Below are positions 55,143 through 63,668 of a DNA stretch of 64,000 nt, one piece after another. The DNA lies in NCBI GenBank assembly GCA_017936885.1, contig JAGBEO010000036.1:62001-126000 (forward strand). The letters run 5' to 3'. The DNA is from Lachnospiraceae bacterium (GTDB lineage: Bacteria; Bacillota; Clostridia; Lachnospirales; Lachnospiraceae). Positions within the stretch are counted from its first letter, which is position 1. Each line of letters begins with the position of its first letter. The position numbers and the translations under genes were made by a program. The notes under the pieces were generated by a model. The model was given only the letters and a program-made list of their open reading frames with translations, was not told where the DNA came from and did no database searches.

Positions 55143-56558
55143 ATGAAAGAAAAAATAGGTAAGTTGGGATACCGCGGTATCTTTACAATGATTGTTATTA
55201 TGGCTATGATGCTTCTGCCCTTTGGGAAGGAGTACTTTTTGATGGCATGTACGCTGGTGTGGATGGCTGTCCAAAGCATAACCGTAATCAGGGGAAAAGA
55301 AAGCGTACGGAAGAAATATCACAAGTTGGATTTGTTAATTTTGATTTTTCTTGTATATGAAATTCTGCATATGATCTGCCGGATGATTTGGGCAGACGAA
55401 GGGAAGGGGATTGATTATAACCGGAACATTTTATTGATCTCTTTGGCATTGTTATATTTTCTGTGTGCGGAGGCCAAATTCTTTAGTCTGATATATTTGG
55501 ATGTCATTGTATATGCCGGATTGATTGCGATGGGTGTGTTGCTGTATTTATATACCTGTGATATGTCTGTAGCTTTTTTGTTGGGCGGATTGACAGAGGA
55601 TACAGCAGGATTGGCAGCTTTTCTGATGTTACCGGGAATGGTAAGTGTATTATTGTATTGCAGATGCCGTAATGATATGCAGAAATGGTTTTATGGGGCA
55701 AGTGCAGGGATTAGTTTCTTTTTACTGTTAATCAATCACAACAGGGTTAGCTTATGGTTGATGGTTTTCTTTTTTATGATGGTGCCGATCTGTATCAGAC
55801 CTACGGCAGAGTTGATTAAAAGAGATATGCAGATGTTCTTGCTGTATGCGTTGATGCTTTGCAATATGAGTCTTTTGTGTAATTATACGAATTTGCTATT
55901 GGTGGATATTTCTTATGATTTGGAACAGAGCGTGTATTTAGAATTGGTGTTGGCAGCGGGAGCGTTGTTCTTTTTCCACTACTGGGATCGGATGCCGGAA
56001 GGATTTCCGTTGGATCGTATAGTGCTTAGAAGACTATATAGAAAGTATCAGTTTGTTGTATGCATTATGTTCTGTTTCTTTGTGTTTATGTTGTTAGGCA
56101 GCAATGGGTGGAGTTCGCTAACGGGAGATAAAGGAATTGCGTTACTTAGTAATTTTGCAAAACCTTTAGGTGAAGAGATCGCACAAAGCAGATCATTTCT
56201 GTATGTTTGTACAGAAGAACAAGGGCTTCTGACTTTGGCAGGATTATTACTGATTTTGGTGAGTGTAATCATCAGGATGAGAAAGAATATTGGATGGGAT
56301 AAGCCGATAACTACCAGCCTATATTTAATTGTTATATTTGGAATTGTGCAGTGCTTTATATGGAATCTATGTGTAAATGTACTGCCGGTATACTTGATTC
56401 TGGCGGTTGATGCTATGAATTATAAAGAAGAGAAAGTACGGTTTGCAGGAATAAAAGTCAGGGAACTCAAACGGTTGGAAGATCAGTTGAAACAGAAAAA
56501 TGAAGAAGAAGGGGAAAAGGATGAAAAAAAAGATAATCAAAAAGAAAAGTGTGTTTAA
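55143..56558 (+). CDS. polytopic membrane protein, O-antigen ligase/polymerase-like in layout
   Basis: 471 residues with about 11-12 hydrophobic helices, a longer loop late in the protein (about 325-355) and a charged C-terminal tail (KQKNEEEGEKDEKKDNQKEK). The layout resembles Wzy/WaaL polymerases or ligases, but no diagnostic motif can be claimed. GAGAGG lies upstream of ATG 55143, at a rather long distance. The 3' end overlaps the next gene by about 38 bases. It sits near envelope and glycan genes, so a role in surface polymer assembly is plausible. Confidence 0.65.
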   Translation: MKEKIGKLGYRGIFTMIVIMAMMLLPFGKEYFLMACTLVWMAVQSITVIRGKESVRKKYHKLDLLILIFLVYEILHMICRMIWADEGKGIDYNRNILLISLALLYFLCAEAKFFSLIYLDVIVYAGLIAMGVLLYLYTCDMSVAFLLGGLTEDTAGLAAFLMLPGMVSVLLYCRCRNDMQKWFYGASAGISFFLLLINHNRVSLWLMVFFFMMVPICIRPTAELIKRDMQMFLLYALMLCNMSLLCNYTNLLLVDISYDLEQSVYLELVLAAGALFFFHYWDRMPEGFPLDRIVLRRLYRKYQFVVCIMFCFFVFMLLGSNGWSSLTGDKGIALLSNFAKPLGEEIAQSRSFLYVCTEEQGLLTLAGLLLILVSVIIRMRKNIGWDKPITTSLYLIVIFGIVQCFIWNLCVNVLPVYLILAVDAMNYKEEKVRFAGIKVRELKRLEDQLKQKNEEEGEKDEKKDNQKEKCV

Positions 56559-57210
56559 ATTATGGATATTGATGGCGATGGTTTTGTGCTTCTTAGGAAA
56601 CAGTCCGCTGCTTTTACAGGTCAGGGCACAGGAACAGACGGTAGAAGAGAAAAATCAGATTATGACTGCCAAAGACAGTATTGAAGCGTTGGCAGAGCCG
56701 GTAGAGCAGGCAGAGTCAGTGCACACCTATGAAGCTGGAGATTCTGTATTTGTAACGGGAGAGACAGCCAATGGTTGGTATCAGGTTACCTATCAGAATG
56801 TGATAGGATATGTGCCGGTTAGCAGTTTGACAGAGATGGAACTGGATGTGGAAGGGCTTGATGAAGAATTTCGTGTGGAAGAAGAGGAAGGTAAGCTGGT
56901 TGTGGAGGTTGTAGAAAGAAAACGTGCCGAAATTAAACGAGCCAGAATCTGGGGGACGATTATCGTGGTGTTGGTAATCGGCATTTTTGCATTGGGTATC
57001 TTCTCAGCAATCAAAGCGAACAAAGCAGACAAAGAAGAGCAGGATGGAGATAAGATAAAGGAACCTGCAATTAATGAAACTAAAGAGACAGGGAAGAGTG
57101 ATGCAGAAGGCACCAGGGAAGATAGTATGGAAACAGAGTTGAAAACCGATCAAACAGAAAACAAAAAGTCTGAGATTACAGATGAGATAATGGATTTAGA
57201 TCAGGAATAA
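56521..57210 (+). CDS. exported SH3-domain membrane protein
   Basis: About 229 residues from ATG 56521 (AAGGGG 7-12 bases upstream; ATG 56500 also in frame). Signal-like segment (FKLWILMAMVLCFLG, ending LQVRAQ), a bacterial SH3-type domain (about 60-105; YEAGDSVFVTGETANGWYQV, NVIGYVPVSSL), an acidic linker, one membrane helix (about 143-163; WGTIIVVLVIGIFALGIFSA) and a charged cytoplasmic tail. SH3b domains usually bind cell-wall peptides. It is translated with the upstream membrane protein. Confidence 0.75.
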   Translation: MKKKIIKKKSVFKLWILMAMVLCFLGNSPLLLQVRAQEQTVEEKNQIMTAKDSIEALAEPVEQAESVHTYEAGDSVFVTGETANGWYQVTYQNVIGYVPVSSLTEMELDVEGLDEEFRVEEEEGKLVVEVVERKRAEIKRARIWGTIIVVLVIGIFALGIFSAIKANKADKEEQDGDKIKEPAINETKETGKSDAEGTREDSMETELKTDQTENKKSEITDEIMDLDQE

Positions 57211-57234
57211 AGTATAAGCATATTAGACCGCGAT

Positions 57235-57253
57235 GGGGATGATTCTCATCCCC
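57235..57253 (+). terminator. shared terminator between convergent genes
   Basis: GGGGATGA (57235-57242) and TCATCCCC (57246-57253) with a 3-base loop. It overlaps the stop codon of the minus-strand XRE gene and can serve both strands, although T-runs are weak. Confidence 0.5.
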
Positions 57254-57698
57254 TCCTTTCGTTTAAATATTTTATCTTCATAAAGGCTAAAATATCTTCC
57301 TGATTGCGGCGATCTAATTGATCATAATAATATAGAAAAAATTTTTCATTATGATTGAGAAGTTTAAATTTTTTCGTATTCTCAGGTGCATTGATATATT
57401 CGAGAAAGGAAGATAAATCATCTTGCTGAATGGAAGTGGATTCATATGTAGAAGGCTTTCTGACAAAATCATCATTGATATTATAAGTAACAATCCTTTC
57501 CATAAGTTTTTCTGTGGAAATACCATATAATCTGGCAAGATTATAAAGAGAATTGGTCGGCGGCGTTATGCGCCCTGTTTCATAATGGGAATAAGTTTGT
57601 CTTGTAATATTCAGGTGTGAGGCTACGAATTCTTGCGAGTAATTATAGGAATTGCGGAGCTTTTTTAAATATTGTCCCAGATTCTTTTCATTAGACAT
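57246..57698 (-). CDS. XRE-family helix-turn-helix regulator
   Basis: 150 residues. The N-terminal HTH (about 8-65): LGQYLKKLRNSYNYSQEFVASHLNITRQTYSHYETGR, with the typical recognition helix RQTYSHYE. The C-terminal ~85 residues are polar and helical with no recognised domain. AAAGGA precedes ATG 57698. It is divergent from the secreted-protein gene at 57927; the 228-base region between them contains GTGATAGC twice (57798 and 57829, 31 bases apart), a candidate operator. AT-rich. Confidence 0.9.
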   Translation of the reverse strand: MSNEKNLGQYLKKLRNSYNYSQEFVASHLNITRQTYSHYETGRITPPTNSLYNLARLYGISTEKLMERIVTYNINDDFVRKPSTYESTSIQQDDLSSFLEYINAPENTKKFKLLNHNEKFFLYYYDQLDRRNQEDILAFMKIKYLNERRG

Positions 57699-57797
57699 CA
57701 GAATTACGTCCTTTCTTCTGTATAGTTTGTATATTTTGACTCAAAAGAGGATTCTTTTAACTAAATTTTATTGAAATTTTCACTTGAAAATATATTT

Positions 57798-57836
57798 GTG
57801 ATAGCATATTATATTTATAATGATATTAGTGATAGC
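57798..57836 (+). promoter_or_regulatory. direct repeat and -10 between the XRE and secreted-protein genes
   Basis: GTGATAGC at 57798-57805 and 57829-57836, flanking a TATAAT at 57816-57821. Either could be an XRE binding site controlling one or both divergent genes. Confidence 0.4.
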
Positions 57837-57926
57837 TATTAATGGTAGTGGATTATCAATATTGGCGTTTACATAAAAGAATTAATCTTTTATGTCGCAA
57901 ATAAAATTCATCAATGAGGAGGAAAA

Positions 57927-58625
57927 ATGATGAAAGCTAAATTAGCAAAAAGAATTATGACAGTTGCTTTAGCTGGAACTCTGATGCTTGCTTCTTCTGT
58001 TAGTGTTTTCGCTTATGGTGATTCATACGGCGATTCTTCTAGTGGATCTTCTAGTAAGTCCGATGAGGAAAAAGTGGTAGAGATTATCACAGCAAGCATT
58101 GAGAGTGATGGTGAGAGCGCAGGTGTTGCATCTGTTGCAGAGTTACCTAATCTGAATGCAGCAGGCGGAACAGCATCTTCTTTAGCTGGTGTGTACATTG
58201 CAACAAACGTGAACGGTACCGCTATTACAACCGGACTTGACACAATTGCAAGCGGCTATGCATTAGTAGCAGGAGAGAAGCCTTACGCAAGAATCTACAA
58301 TATGGATGGTAAGAAGAGCCCTCTTGCACAGGCAGCTATCGACAGTGCAGCAGCATCTTTAGGTGCAGTAGTTGGACCGGCTATCAATGTTGAGATCGGT
58401 AAGATGTCCAGCGGTAAGTTCAGTTTACTTCCTTCTGACGGAGCTGCTGTTACTCTTAAGGTTGGTATTCCGAAGTCCTTTGCACAGGACGGCAAGACAT
58501 TTGCAGTAGTAGCTGTACGTCCGGGCGGTGCTGTATCTATTTTAACAGATACAGATGCTGATCCTAACACAGTAACATTCAGCACAACTGCTGGTCAGGG
58601 CGCATACGCTTTGATTAAGTACTAA
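57927..58625 (+). CDS. secreted protein sharing a C-terminal module with the giant surface protein
   Basis: 232 residues; AGGAGG at 57917-57922 before ATG 57927 (or 57930). Signal peptide RIMTVALAGTLMLASSVSVFA with cleavage before YG, then a Ser/Gly/Asp linker and a small globular body. The last ~55 residues (IPKSFAQDGKTF, then LTDTDADPNTVTFST and GAYALIKY) closely resemble the end of the giant protein's C-terminal domain (IPEKLQSDGRDYY, LLTDMDDDPDTITVST, SAYAIAYE). Codon use is strongly biased to highly expressed forms. Probably an abundant secreted protein; function unknown. Divergent from an XRE regulator. Confidence 0.82.
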   Translation: MMKAKLAKRIMTVALAGTLMLASSVSVFAYGDSYGDSSSGSSSKSDEEKVVEIITASIESDGESAGVASVAELPNLNAAGGTASSLAGVYIATNVNGTAITTGLDTIASGYALVAGEKPYARIYNMDGKKSPLAQAAIDSAAASLGAVVGPAINVEIGKMSSGKFSLLPSDGAAVTLKVGIPKSFAQDGKTFAVVAVRPGGAVSILTDTDADPNTVTFSTTAGQGAYALIKY

Positions 58626-58649
58626 TCTAGGCATTACAGAAACCAAATG

Positions 58650-58676
58650 TTGGAAGGAGCGCTATACTCCTTCCAA
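58650..58676 (+). terminator. inverted repeat after the secreted-protein gene
   Basis: TTGGAAGGAG (58650-58659) and CTCCTTCCAA (58667-58676), a perfect 10-bp stem with a 7-base loop, followed by TATTTATG. A likely terminator; read-through could reach the next gene, whose site starts about 10 bases later. Confidence 0.7.
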
Positions 58677-58701
58677 TATTTATGTTCAGGAGGAGGAATC
58701 C

Positions 58702-60408
58702 ATGAATTTCTGTCGAAGGAGAAACGTTTTTCTCTTCTGCTTTATGCTCATTTTATGGGGGATTTATGGATATGGTATTGAACGGATTTATGGATTTTCC
58801 GTTTTTCAGGATGAATTCGGATATTGGGCGAATGCGGCAAGTATCGCTGGATATGACTGGAGCGGATGCGCAGGGCTTTATTCTTATTATTCGTATGGTT
58901 ACAGCTTGCTGTTGGCTGTTGTTCTTAAACTATTTCAAGACAGTATGACGGCATATCGGGCGGCGATTGCCTTAAATGTTATTCTGTTGTGTATTACCAC
59001 GATCATGATTTGGAAAATTGTGGACAGCTTGTTTACCGAAGCGGGTGAGGGCAAGAAGATTTTCAGTCTTGGAGTGGCAGTGTTCTATCCGGTTACCACT
59101 TTTTATATGCAGATGACGCTGACCGAAAGTTTGTTGACATTTTTATATGTATTAATTTGTTATTTGGTTTTGTGTTTTTGTGAGAGTGAGAAAGTTTCAA
59201 CGGCAGTCAGTCTGGCTGTTATTCTTGTTTATATATTTGTTGTACATATGCGCGCTGCCGGAGTTGTGGGTGCGTGTGTACTTGTGCTTGGATGGCGGGG
59301 GTATCGGCAACGCTCAGGTAGAAAAGCATTGCTGATCGGTGCGGTTGTCTTTGTATTATGTATGATTTTGGGGATGCATTTCAAAGGATTTTTTGAAGAT
59401 ACGGTTTATGGCAGTACATCTCAGGAAATGTTAGTGCTCAATGATGTAACAGGACAGGTCGGAAAAATAAAAACTTTTTTTTCCGTGGACGGTATTTACA
59501 ATTTTCTCCATAGTGTATTAGGTAAACTGTTCTATTTGGGCATGGCGACTTGGGGAACCTTATATTTTGCCATTACCTATTGCATCAGGCACTGTCGGAA
59601 GACTATTATGCAGTTTATTCTTCTTTCTGCTACGGCACAGTTTTTAGTTTCAGCACTTTATATGTCGTCACCCGGAAGAATTGATACGGTTGTTTATGGC
59701 AGATACAATGACTATCTGATGCCTTTACTCATTGTAATTGGGATATTGGAGATGATATCCGGCAGATACCTGTATCGTAAGACGGCGGCCGTTATCGTAG
59801 GCAACGGTATTGCCATGGGTGTTCTTATCAGATATATGAGGCAGGAGGATTTGTATTTACTGAAGGGGTATTTTGCCGCAGGTATGGGATACGTGTGGAA
59901 AGCAAGAAAGTCATGGGATACAGATATTGATGTGGCATGGGAGATGGGAAAAGCATATCTGGTATGTGCGGTTCTTATTGTTTTATTGGTGTTATGTGTA
60001 GAGATTATCAGACATATCAGAAATACAGAATGGGTGCTATGCGGGTTTATCTGTGTTGAAATTATACTTAGTATGGTGCTGAGCAGCAAATACACGTTTC
60101 TGTTTAATGATATAAATTACGGATGCCTGAGAGTGGTTGATTATCTTCAGGAAAATGATAAGAAGCAGGTGCTATATATTGATGAAGGAGGTTTTCCCTA
60201 TATAGATTTGGTACAGTTCTATATGCGGGATTTATCTATAGATATTTGGAAAGCTGATGCAGAGACAGACTGGGAGCAGCTTCTGGATGAGAATGCATGT
60301 TTATTAGTCAATGAAGATTGCAGTTATTTAGAAGAATTGGAAATGATGAAGGAACCGTGCATACAAAGCGGGAGTTTAATTGTGTTTGATTGGGAACATG
60401 AGAAATAG
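58702..60408 (+). CDS. polytopic membrane protein, probable GT-C type glycosyltransferase
   Basis: 568 residues. The first helix is followed by FQDEFGYWANA, an acidic motif in the first extracytoplasmic loop as in GT-C/ArnT-PMT enzymes that use polyprenyl-phosphate sugars. About 11-12 helices, then a ~115-residue C-terminal soluble part (DYLQENDKKQVLYIDEG). AGGAGG before ATG 58702. Followed by a DPM1-like family 2 glycosyltransferase that could make its lipid-linked donor. Acceptor unknown. Confidence 0.72.
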   Translation: MNFCRRRNVFLFCFMLILWGIYGYGIERIYGFSVFQDEFGYWANAASIAGYDWSGCAGLYSYYSYGYSLLLAVVLKLFQDSMTAYRAAIALNVILLCITTIMIWKIVDSLFTEAGEGKKIFSLGVAVFYPVTTFYMQMTLTESLLTFLYVLICYLVLCFCESEKVSTAVSLAVILVYIFVVHMRAAGVVGACVLVLGWRGYRQRSGRKALLIGAVVFVLCMILGMHFKGFFEDTVYGSTSQEMLVLNDVTGQVGKIKTFFSVDGIYNFLHSVLGKLFYLGMATWGTLYFAITYCIRHCRKTIMQFILLSATAQFLVSALYMSSPGRIDTVVYGRYNDYLMPLLIVIGILEMISGRYLYRKTAAVIVGNGIAMGVLIRYMRQEDLYLLKGYFAAGMGYVWKARKSWDTDIDVAWEMGKAYLVCAVLIVLLVLCVEIIRHIRNTEWVLCGFICVEIILSMVLSSKYTFLFNDINYGCLRVVDYLQENDKKQVLYIDEGGFPYIDLVQFYMRDLSIDIWKADAETDWEQLLDENACLLVNEDCSYLEELEMMKEPCIQSGSLIVFDWEHEK

Positions 60409-60432
60409 AGTGCAGGGAGAGAAAAATCAAAG

Positions 60433-61464
60433 ATGAAGCTTATTATTCAGATACCGTGTTATAACGAGGCAGAAACTTTAGAAATCGCATTAAATGATTT
60501 GCCAAAGAAGTTAGATGGAATAGATGAAATTGAATATTTGATTATCAACGACGGCAGTCAGGATAATACGGTAGAAGTGGCTAAGAACTGGGGGGTTCAT
60601 CATGTCGTGAACTTTAAGCAGAACAAGGGCTTGGCGAAAGGTTTTATGGCAGGTCTGGACGGCTGCCTTAGAAACGGTGCGGATATTATTGTCAATACCG
60701 ATGCTGATAATCAATATTGTGGAGAGGATATTCAGAAATTGATTCAGCCGATTCTGGACGGTAAGGCAGATATGGTGATCGGTGCAAGACCGATTGATGA
60801 GACGGAGCATTTTTCTTTTATTAAGAAAAAGCTGCAGCACTTCGGAAGCTGGGTAGTGCGGAAAGCTTCTAATACGGATATTCCCGATGCACCAAGCGGG
60901 TTTCGGGCTTTCTCCCGGGAAGCGGCGATGCGGATCAATGTGGTGAATGATTACACCTATACTTTGGAGACAATTGTGCAGGCGGGAAGAGAAAAAATGG
61001 CGATTACCAGTGTGCCGATCCGTACAAACGGTGAGCTTCGTCCATCAAGGCTTTTCCATAGTATCTGGGGATATGTGAAGAAGAGTATGCTGACGATTCT
61101 GCGGGCGTATATGATGTATAAGCCGCTGAAATGCTTTACATATCTGGCGAGCGTGCCTGTTACAGTGGGTATATTGATTGGACTCCGGTTTCTGTACTAT
61201 ATGGCAATTGGACGATCCGGCGGTCATGTACAGTCGCTGATATTAGCTTGTACTCTAATTATTATGGGATTTCTGACCTTTATGATAGGTTTGGTCGCAG
61301 ATGTGATTGCCGCCAACAGGAAACTTTTACAGGACACCCAGTATCATGCGAGAAGATCGGAATATGAAGCGATCTATCTGCAGAAGAAGATGGAGAAAGA
61401 AGCGGTTAGAACCTATCGTATTATCAGCAATGAAGAGCGGGAAACGCTGGCGACGGAGAATTAA
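60433..61464 (+). CDS. family 2 glycosyltransferase, polyprenyl-phosphate sugar synthase-like
   Basis: 343 residues. N-terminal GT-A domain with IIQIPCYNEAETLE, IINDGSQDNTVEVA and a metal-binding DAD in IIVNTDADNQ; acceptor region SGFRAFSREAAMRI. Two C-terminal helices (about 235-255 and 268-290). The DPM1-like layout suggests transfer of a sugar to a polyprenyl phosphate on the inner membrane face. It lies 24 bases after the GT-C-like gene, consistent with a donor/user pair. Confidence 0.9.
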   Translation: MKLIIQIPCYNEAETLEIALNDLPKKLDGIDEIEYLIINDGSQDNTVEVAKNWGVHHVVNFKQNKGLAKGFMAGLDGCLRNGADIIVNTDADNQYCGEDIQKLIQPILDGKADMVIGARPIDETEHFSFIKKKLQHFGSWVVRKASNTDIPDAPSGFRAFSREAAMRINVVNDYTYTLETIVQAGREKMAITSVPIRTNGELRPSRLFHSIWGYVKKSMLTILRAYMMYKPLKCFTYLASVPVTVGILIGLRFLYYMAIGRSGGHVQSLILACTLIIMGFLTFMIGLVADVIAANRKLLQDTQYHARRSEYEAIYLQKKMEKEAVRTYRIISNEERETLATEN

Positions 61465-61479
61465 AATGGAGTATACAAC

Positions 61480-62613
61480 ATGGAAGAGACGATAAAAAGG
61501 AAAATTGTATTAATTGGTCCGGTATATCCTTATAAAGGAGGTATCGCGCACTATACAAGTTTGTTGTACCGGGCATTGTCGAAAAAATATGATGTGGAAA
61601 TGATATCGTATAAAATGCAGTATCCGAAATTCCTTTTTAAAAAGGAACAGAAGGATTTCAGCAATGATATGTTTCGGGTAGATGATGCCAAATTTTTGAT
61701 TCATACGGCTAATCCCTTCAATATCGTTAATGTTGGCAGAAAAATCAGAAAAGAACATCCGTATATGGTTATTATACAGTGGTGGCATCCTTATTTTGCA
61801 CCATGTTATTGGCTGTTAGAGAAAATGTTTGGTAAAAAGATAAAGAAAGTTTTTATCTGTCATAATGTATTTCCGCATGAACGTTTTCCAATGGACAGGT
61901 TTTTAACAAAGCTGGTTTTGAAAAACGGAGATGCATTTATTGTTCATTCTAAAAGTGACGGGGAAGATTTATTAACGATCAAACAGAATGCTGTGTTTAA
62001 GCAAAATCCTCATCCAACTTACAATGCGTTTAAAATAAAGAATCTGACTAAGGAACAGGCAAGGAAAGAACTTCATAAATCCAATGAGGAAAAAATATTA
62101 TTGTTCTTTGGATTTGTAAGGGAATATAAAGGTTTGAAACATCTTCTGTATGCAATGCCTCAGATAAGAGATCAGATTGCTCATGTAAAATTGCTTGTAG
62201 TGGGTTCTTTTGGGGATGATAAAGAAGCTTATATGCAGATTATTGAAGAACAAAAGATAACTGACTGCGTGGAAGTGATAGACGGCTATACTCCGGATGA
62301 TGAAGTGGAAAAATATTTTGCAGCATGTGATCTGGTTGTGTTGCCTTATGAGTCTGCGACACAAAGTGGAATTGTGCAGATTGCATGTGGATTCGAGAAA
62401 CCTGTAATTGTGACGAATGTCGGAGGATTGCCAGATGTGGTAGAGGATGGCAAGACAGGGTATGTGGTCGAACCTAAGAATCCGAAGGCACTTTCCGAAA
62501 AAATAGTGGATTACTTTGTTCAGAATAAGGAGACGGAGTTTGTGCGAAATGTAAGAGAAGAAGCGTATCGGTTTGATTGGGATAGAATGGTGGAGAAGAT
62601 AGAGGCACTTTAA
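61480..62613 (+). CDS. family 4 glycosyltransferase
   Basis: 377 residues, GT-B fold: N-terminal GPVYPYKGGIAHYT, C-terminal donor domain with FFGFVREYKGLKHLLYA, YTPDDEVEKYFAACDLVVLPYESATQSGIVQ and GLPDVVEDGKTGYVV. Retaining glycosyltransferase using a nucleotide sugar in the cytoplasm. GGAG lies 8 bases before ATG 61480. Part of the glycan cluster. Confidence 0.92.
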   Translation: MEETIKRKIVLIGPVYPYKGGIAHYTSLLYRALSKKYDVEMISYKMQYPKFLFKKEQKDFSNDMFRVDDAKFLIHTANPFNIVNVGRKIRKEHPYMVIIQWWHPYFAPCYWLLEKMFGKKIKKVFICHNVFPHERFPMDRFLTKLVLKNGDAFIVHSKSDGEDLLTIKQNAVFKQNPHPTYNAFKIKNLTKEQARKELHKSNEEKILLFFGFVREYKGLKHLLYAMPQIRDQIAHVKLLVVGSFGDDKEAYMQIIEEQKITDCVEVIDGYTPDDEVEKYFAACDLVVLPYESATQSGIVQIACGFEKPVIVTNVGGLPDVVEDGKTGYVVEPKNPKALSEKIVDYFVQNKETEFVRNVREEAYRFDWDRMVEKIEAL

Positions 62614-62666
62614 TGTTTATAGTGCATTAGTTGCTTGAGTAAATATATATTTTGTAGGAGAACAGA

Positions 62667-63668
62667 ATGAAAATATTAGTAACGGGGGCGACGGGATTTA
62701 TAGGAAATCATTTAATCAGAATGCTTCTTGATCAGGAGGAAAGTTTCGATATTACATGTTTGGTTCGAGACGATAATAAAGGGAAAGAAATACAGAAAAA
62801 GTATAACGTAAAATATGTAATAGGGGATATTACACAATATGAATCTCTAAATAAGCTAGATAAAGATTTTGATATTATTTTTCATTTAGCAGCAATGGGG
62901 CATGTATCAGCGACATCGGAAGAAGCATTACAGTCCTTTGTTAATGTGAATGAAGGCGGAACTAAGAATTTGATTCATTATTTCAAAGACAGTAAAAGCC
63001 TTAAAAAATTTATTCATTTTAGCAGTACGGCAGCAATGGGACCTATTGGAAAGCCGTATTTAGACGAGCAGTCGACACCTAATCCTGTAACCCCATATCA
63101 AATTAGTAAAAATCGTAGCGAGAAGTTATCTTTACAAGCATGTCATGACTTTGGATTTCCGACAGTTGTTATTCGTCCGTGTATGGTTTATGGAGTGGGT
63201 GGTTATGGAGAATTTTACAAATTCTGTAAATTAATGAAAAAGGGAGTTTTTCCTAAAGTGGGTTTGGGCAAAAATTTAACACCACTGGTATATGTGAGTG
63301 ATGTTGTACAGGGCGCAATTAACGCAATGTACTATGGTCAATGCGGTGAAGTATATATCATTGCTTCAGAGACATCAATTTGTATGGATAATCTTCATTC
63401 TATTATTATGAAGAATATTGGTAAAAAAGGAATATATCCGTTTGTTCCGTCAAGGATTGCATTACTAGCAGCGAAATGTTTGGAATATTTCTTTAATTTT
63501 CTGGGCAAGGAACCAATAGTTACATACAGAAATATAAAATCAACAGTAACGGATAGAACCTTTGTGATTCAAAAAGCAAAAAATGAGTTAAATTATAAGC
63601 CACAAGTATCATTTGAAAAGGGTATAAAGGAAACGATTGCGTGGTATAAAGCGGAAGGAAAATTATGA
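62667..63668 (+). CDS. NAD-dependent epimerase/dehydratase (extended SDR)
   Basis: 333 residues. Rossmann motif VTGATGFIGNHL, acidic DIT in the second strand region, HLAAMGHVS, catalytic Ser-Thr in FSSTAAMGP and YxxxK in PYQISK. It probably modifies a nucleotide-linked sugar (epimerisation, dehydration or reduction). TAGGAG before ATG 62667. The stop overlaps the next gene by 4 bases. More AT-rich than the genes upstream. Confidence 0.9.
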   Translation: MKILVTGATGFIGNHLIRMLLDQEESFDITCLVRDDNKGKEIQKKYNVKYVIGDITQYESLNKLDKDFDIIFHLAAMGHVSATSEEALQSFVNVNEGGTKNLIHYFKDSKSLKKFIHFSSTAAMGPIGKPYLDEQSTPNPVTPYQISKNRSEKLSLQACHDFGFPTVVIRPCMVYGVGGYGEFYKFCKLMKKGVFPKVGLGKNLTPLVYVSDVVQGAINAMYYGQCGEVYIIASETSICMDNLHSIIMKNIGKKGIYPFVPSRIALLAAKCLEYFFNFLGKEPIVTYRNIKSTVTDRTFVIQKAKNELNYKPQVSFEKGIKETIAWYKAEGKL

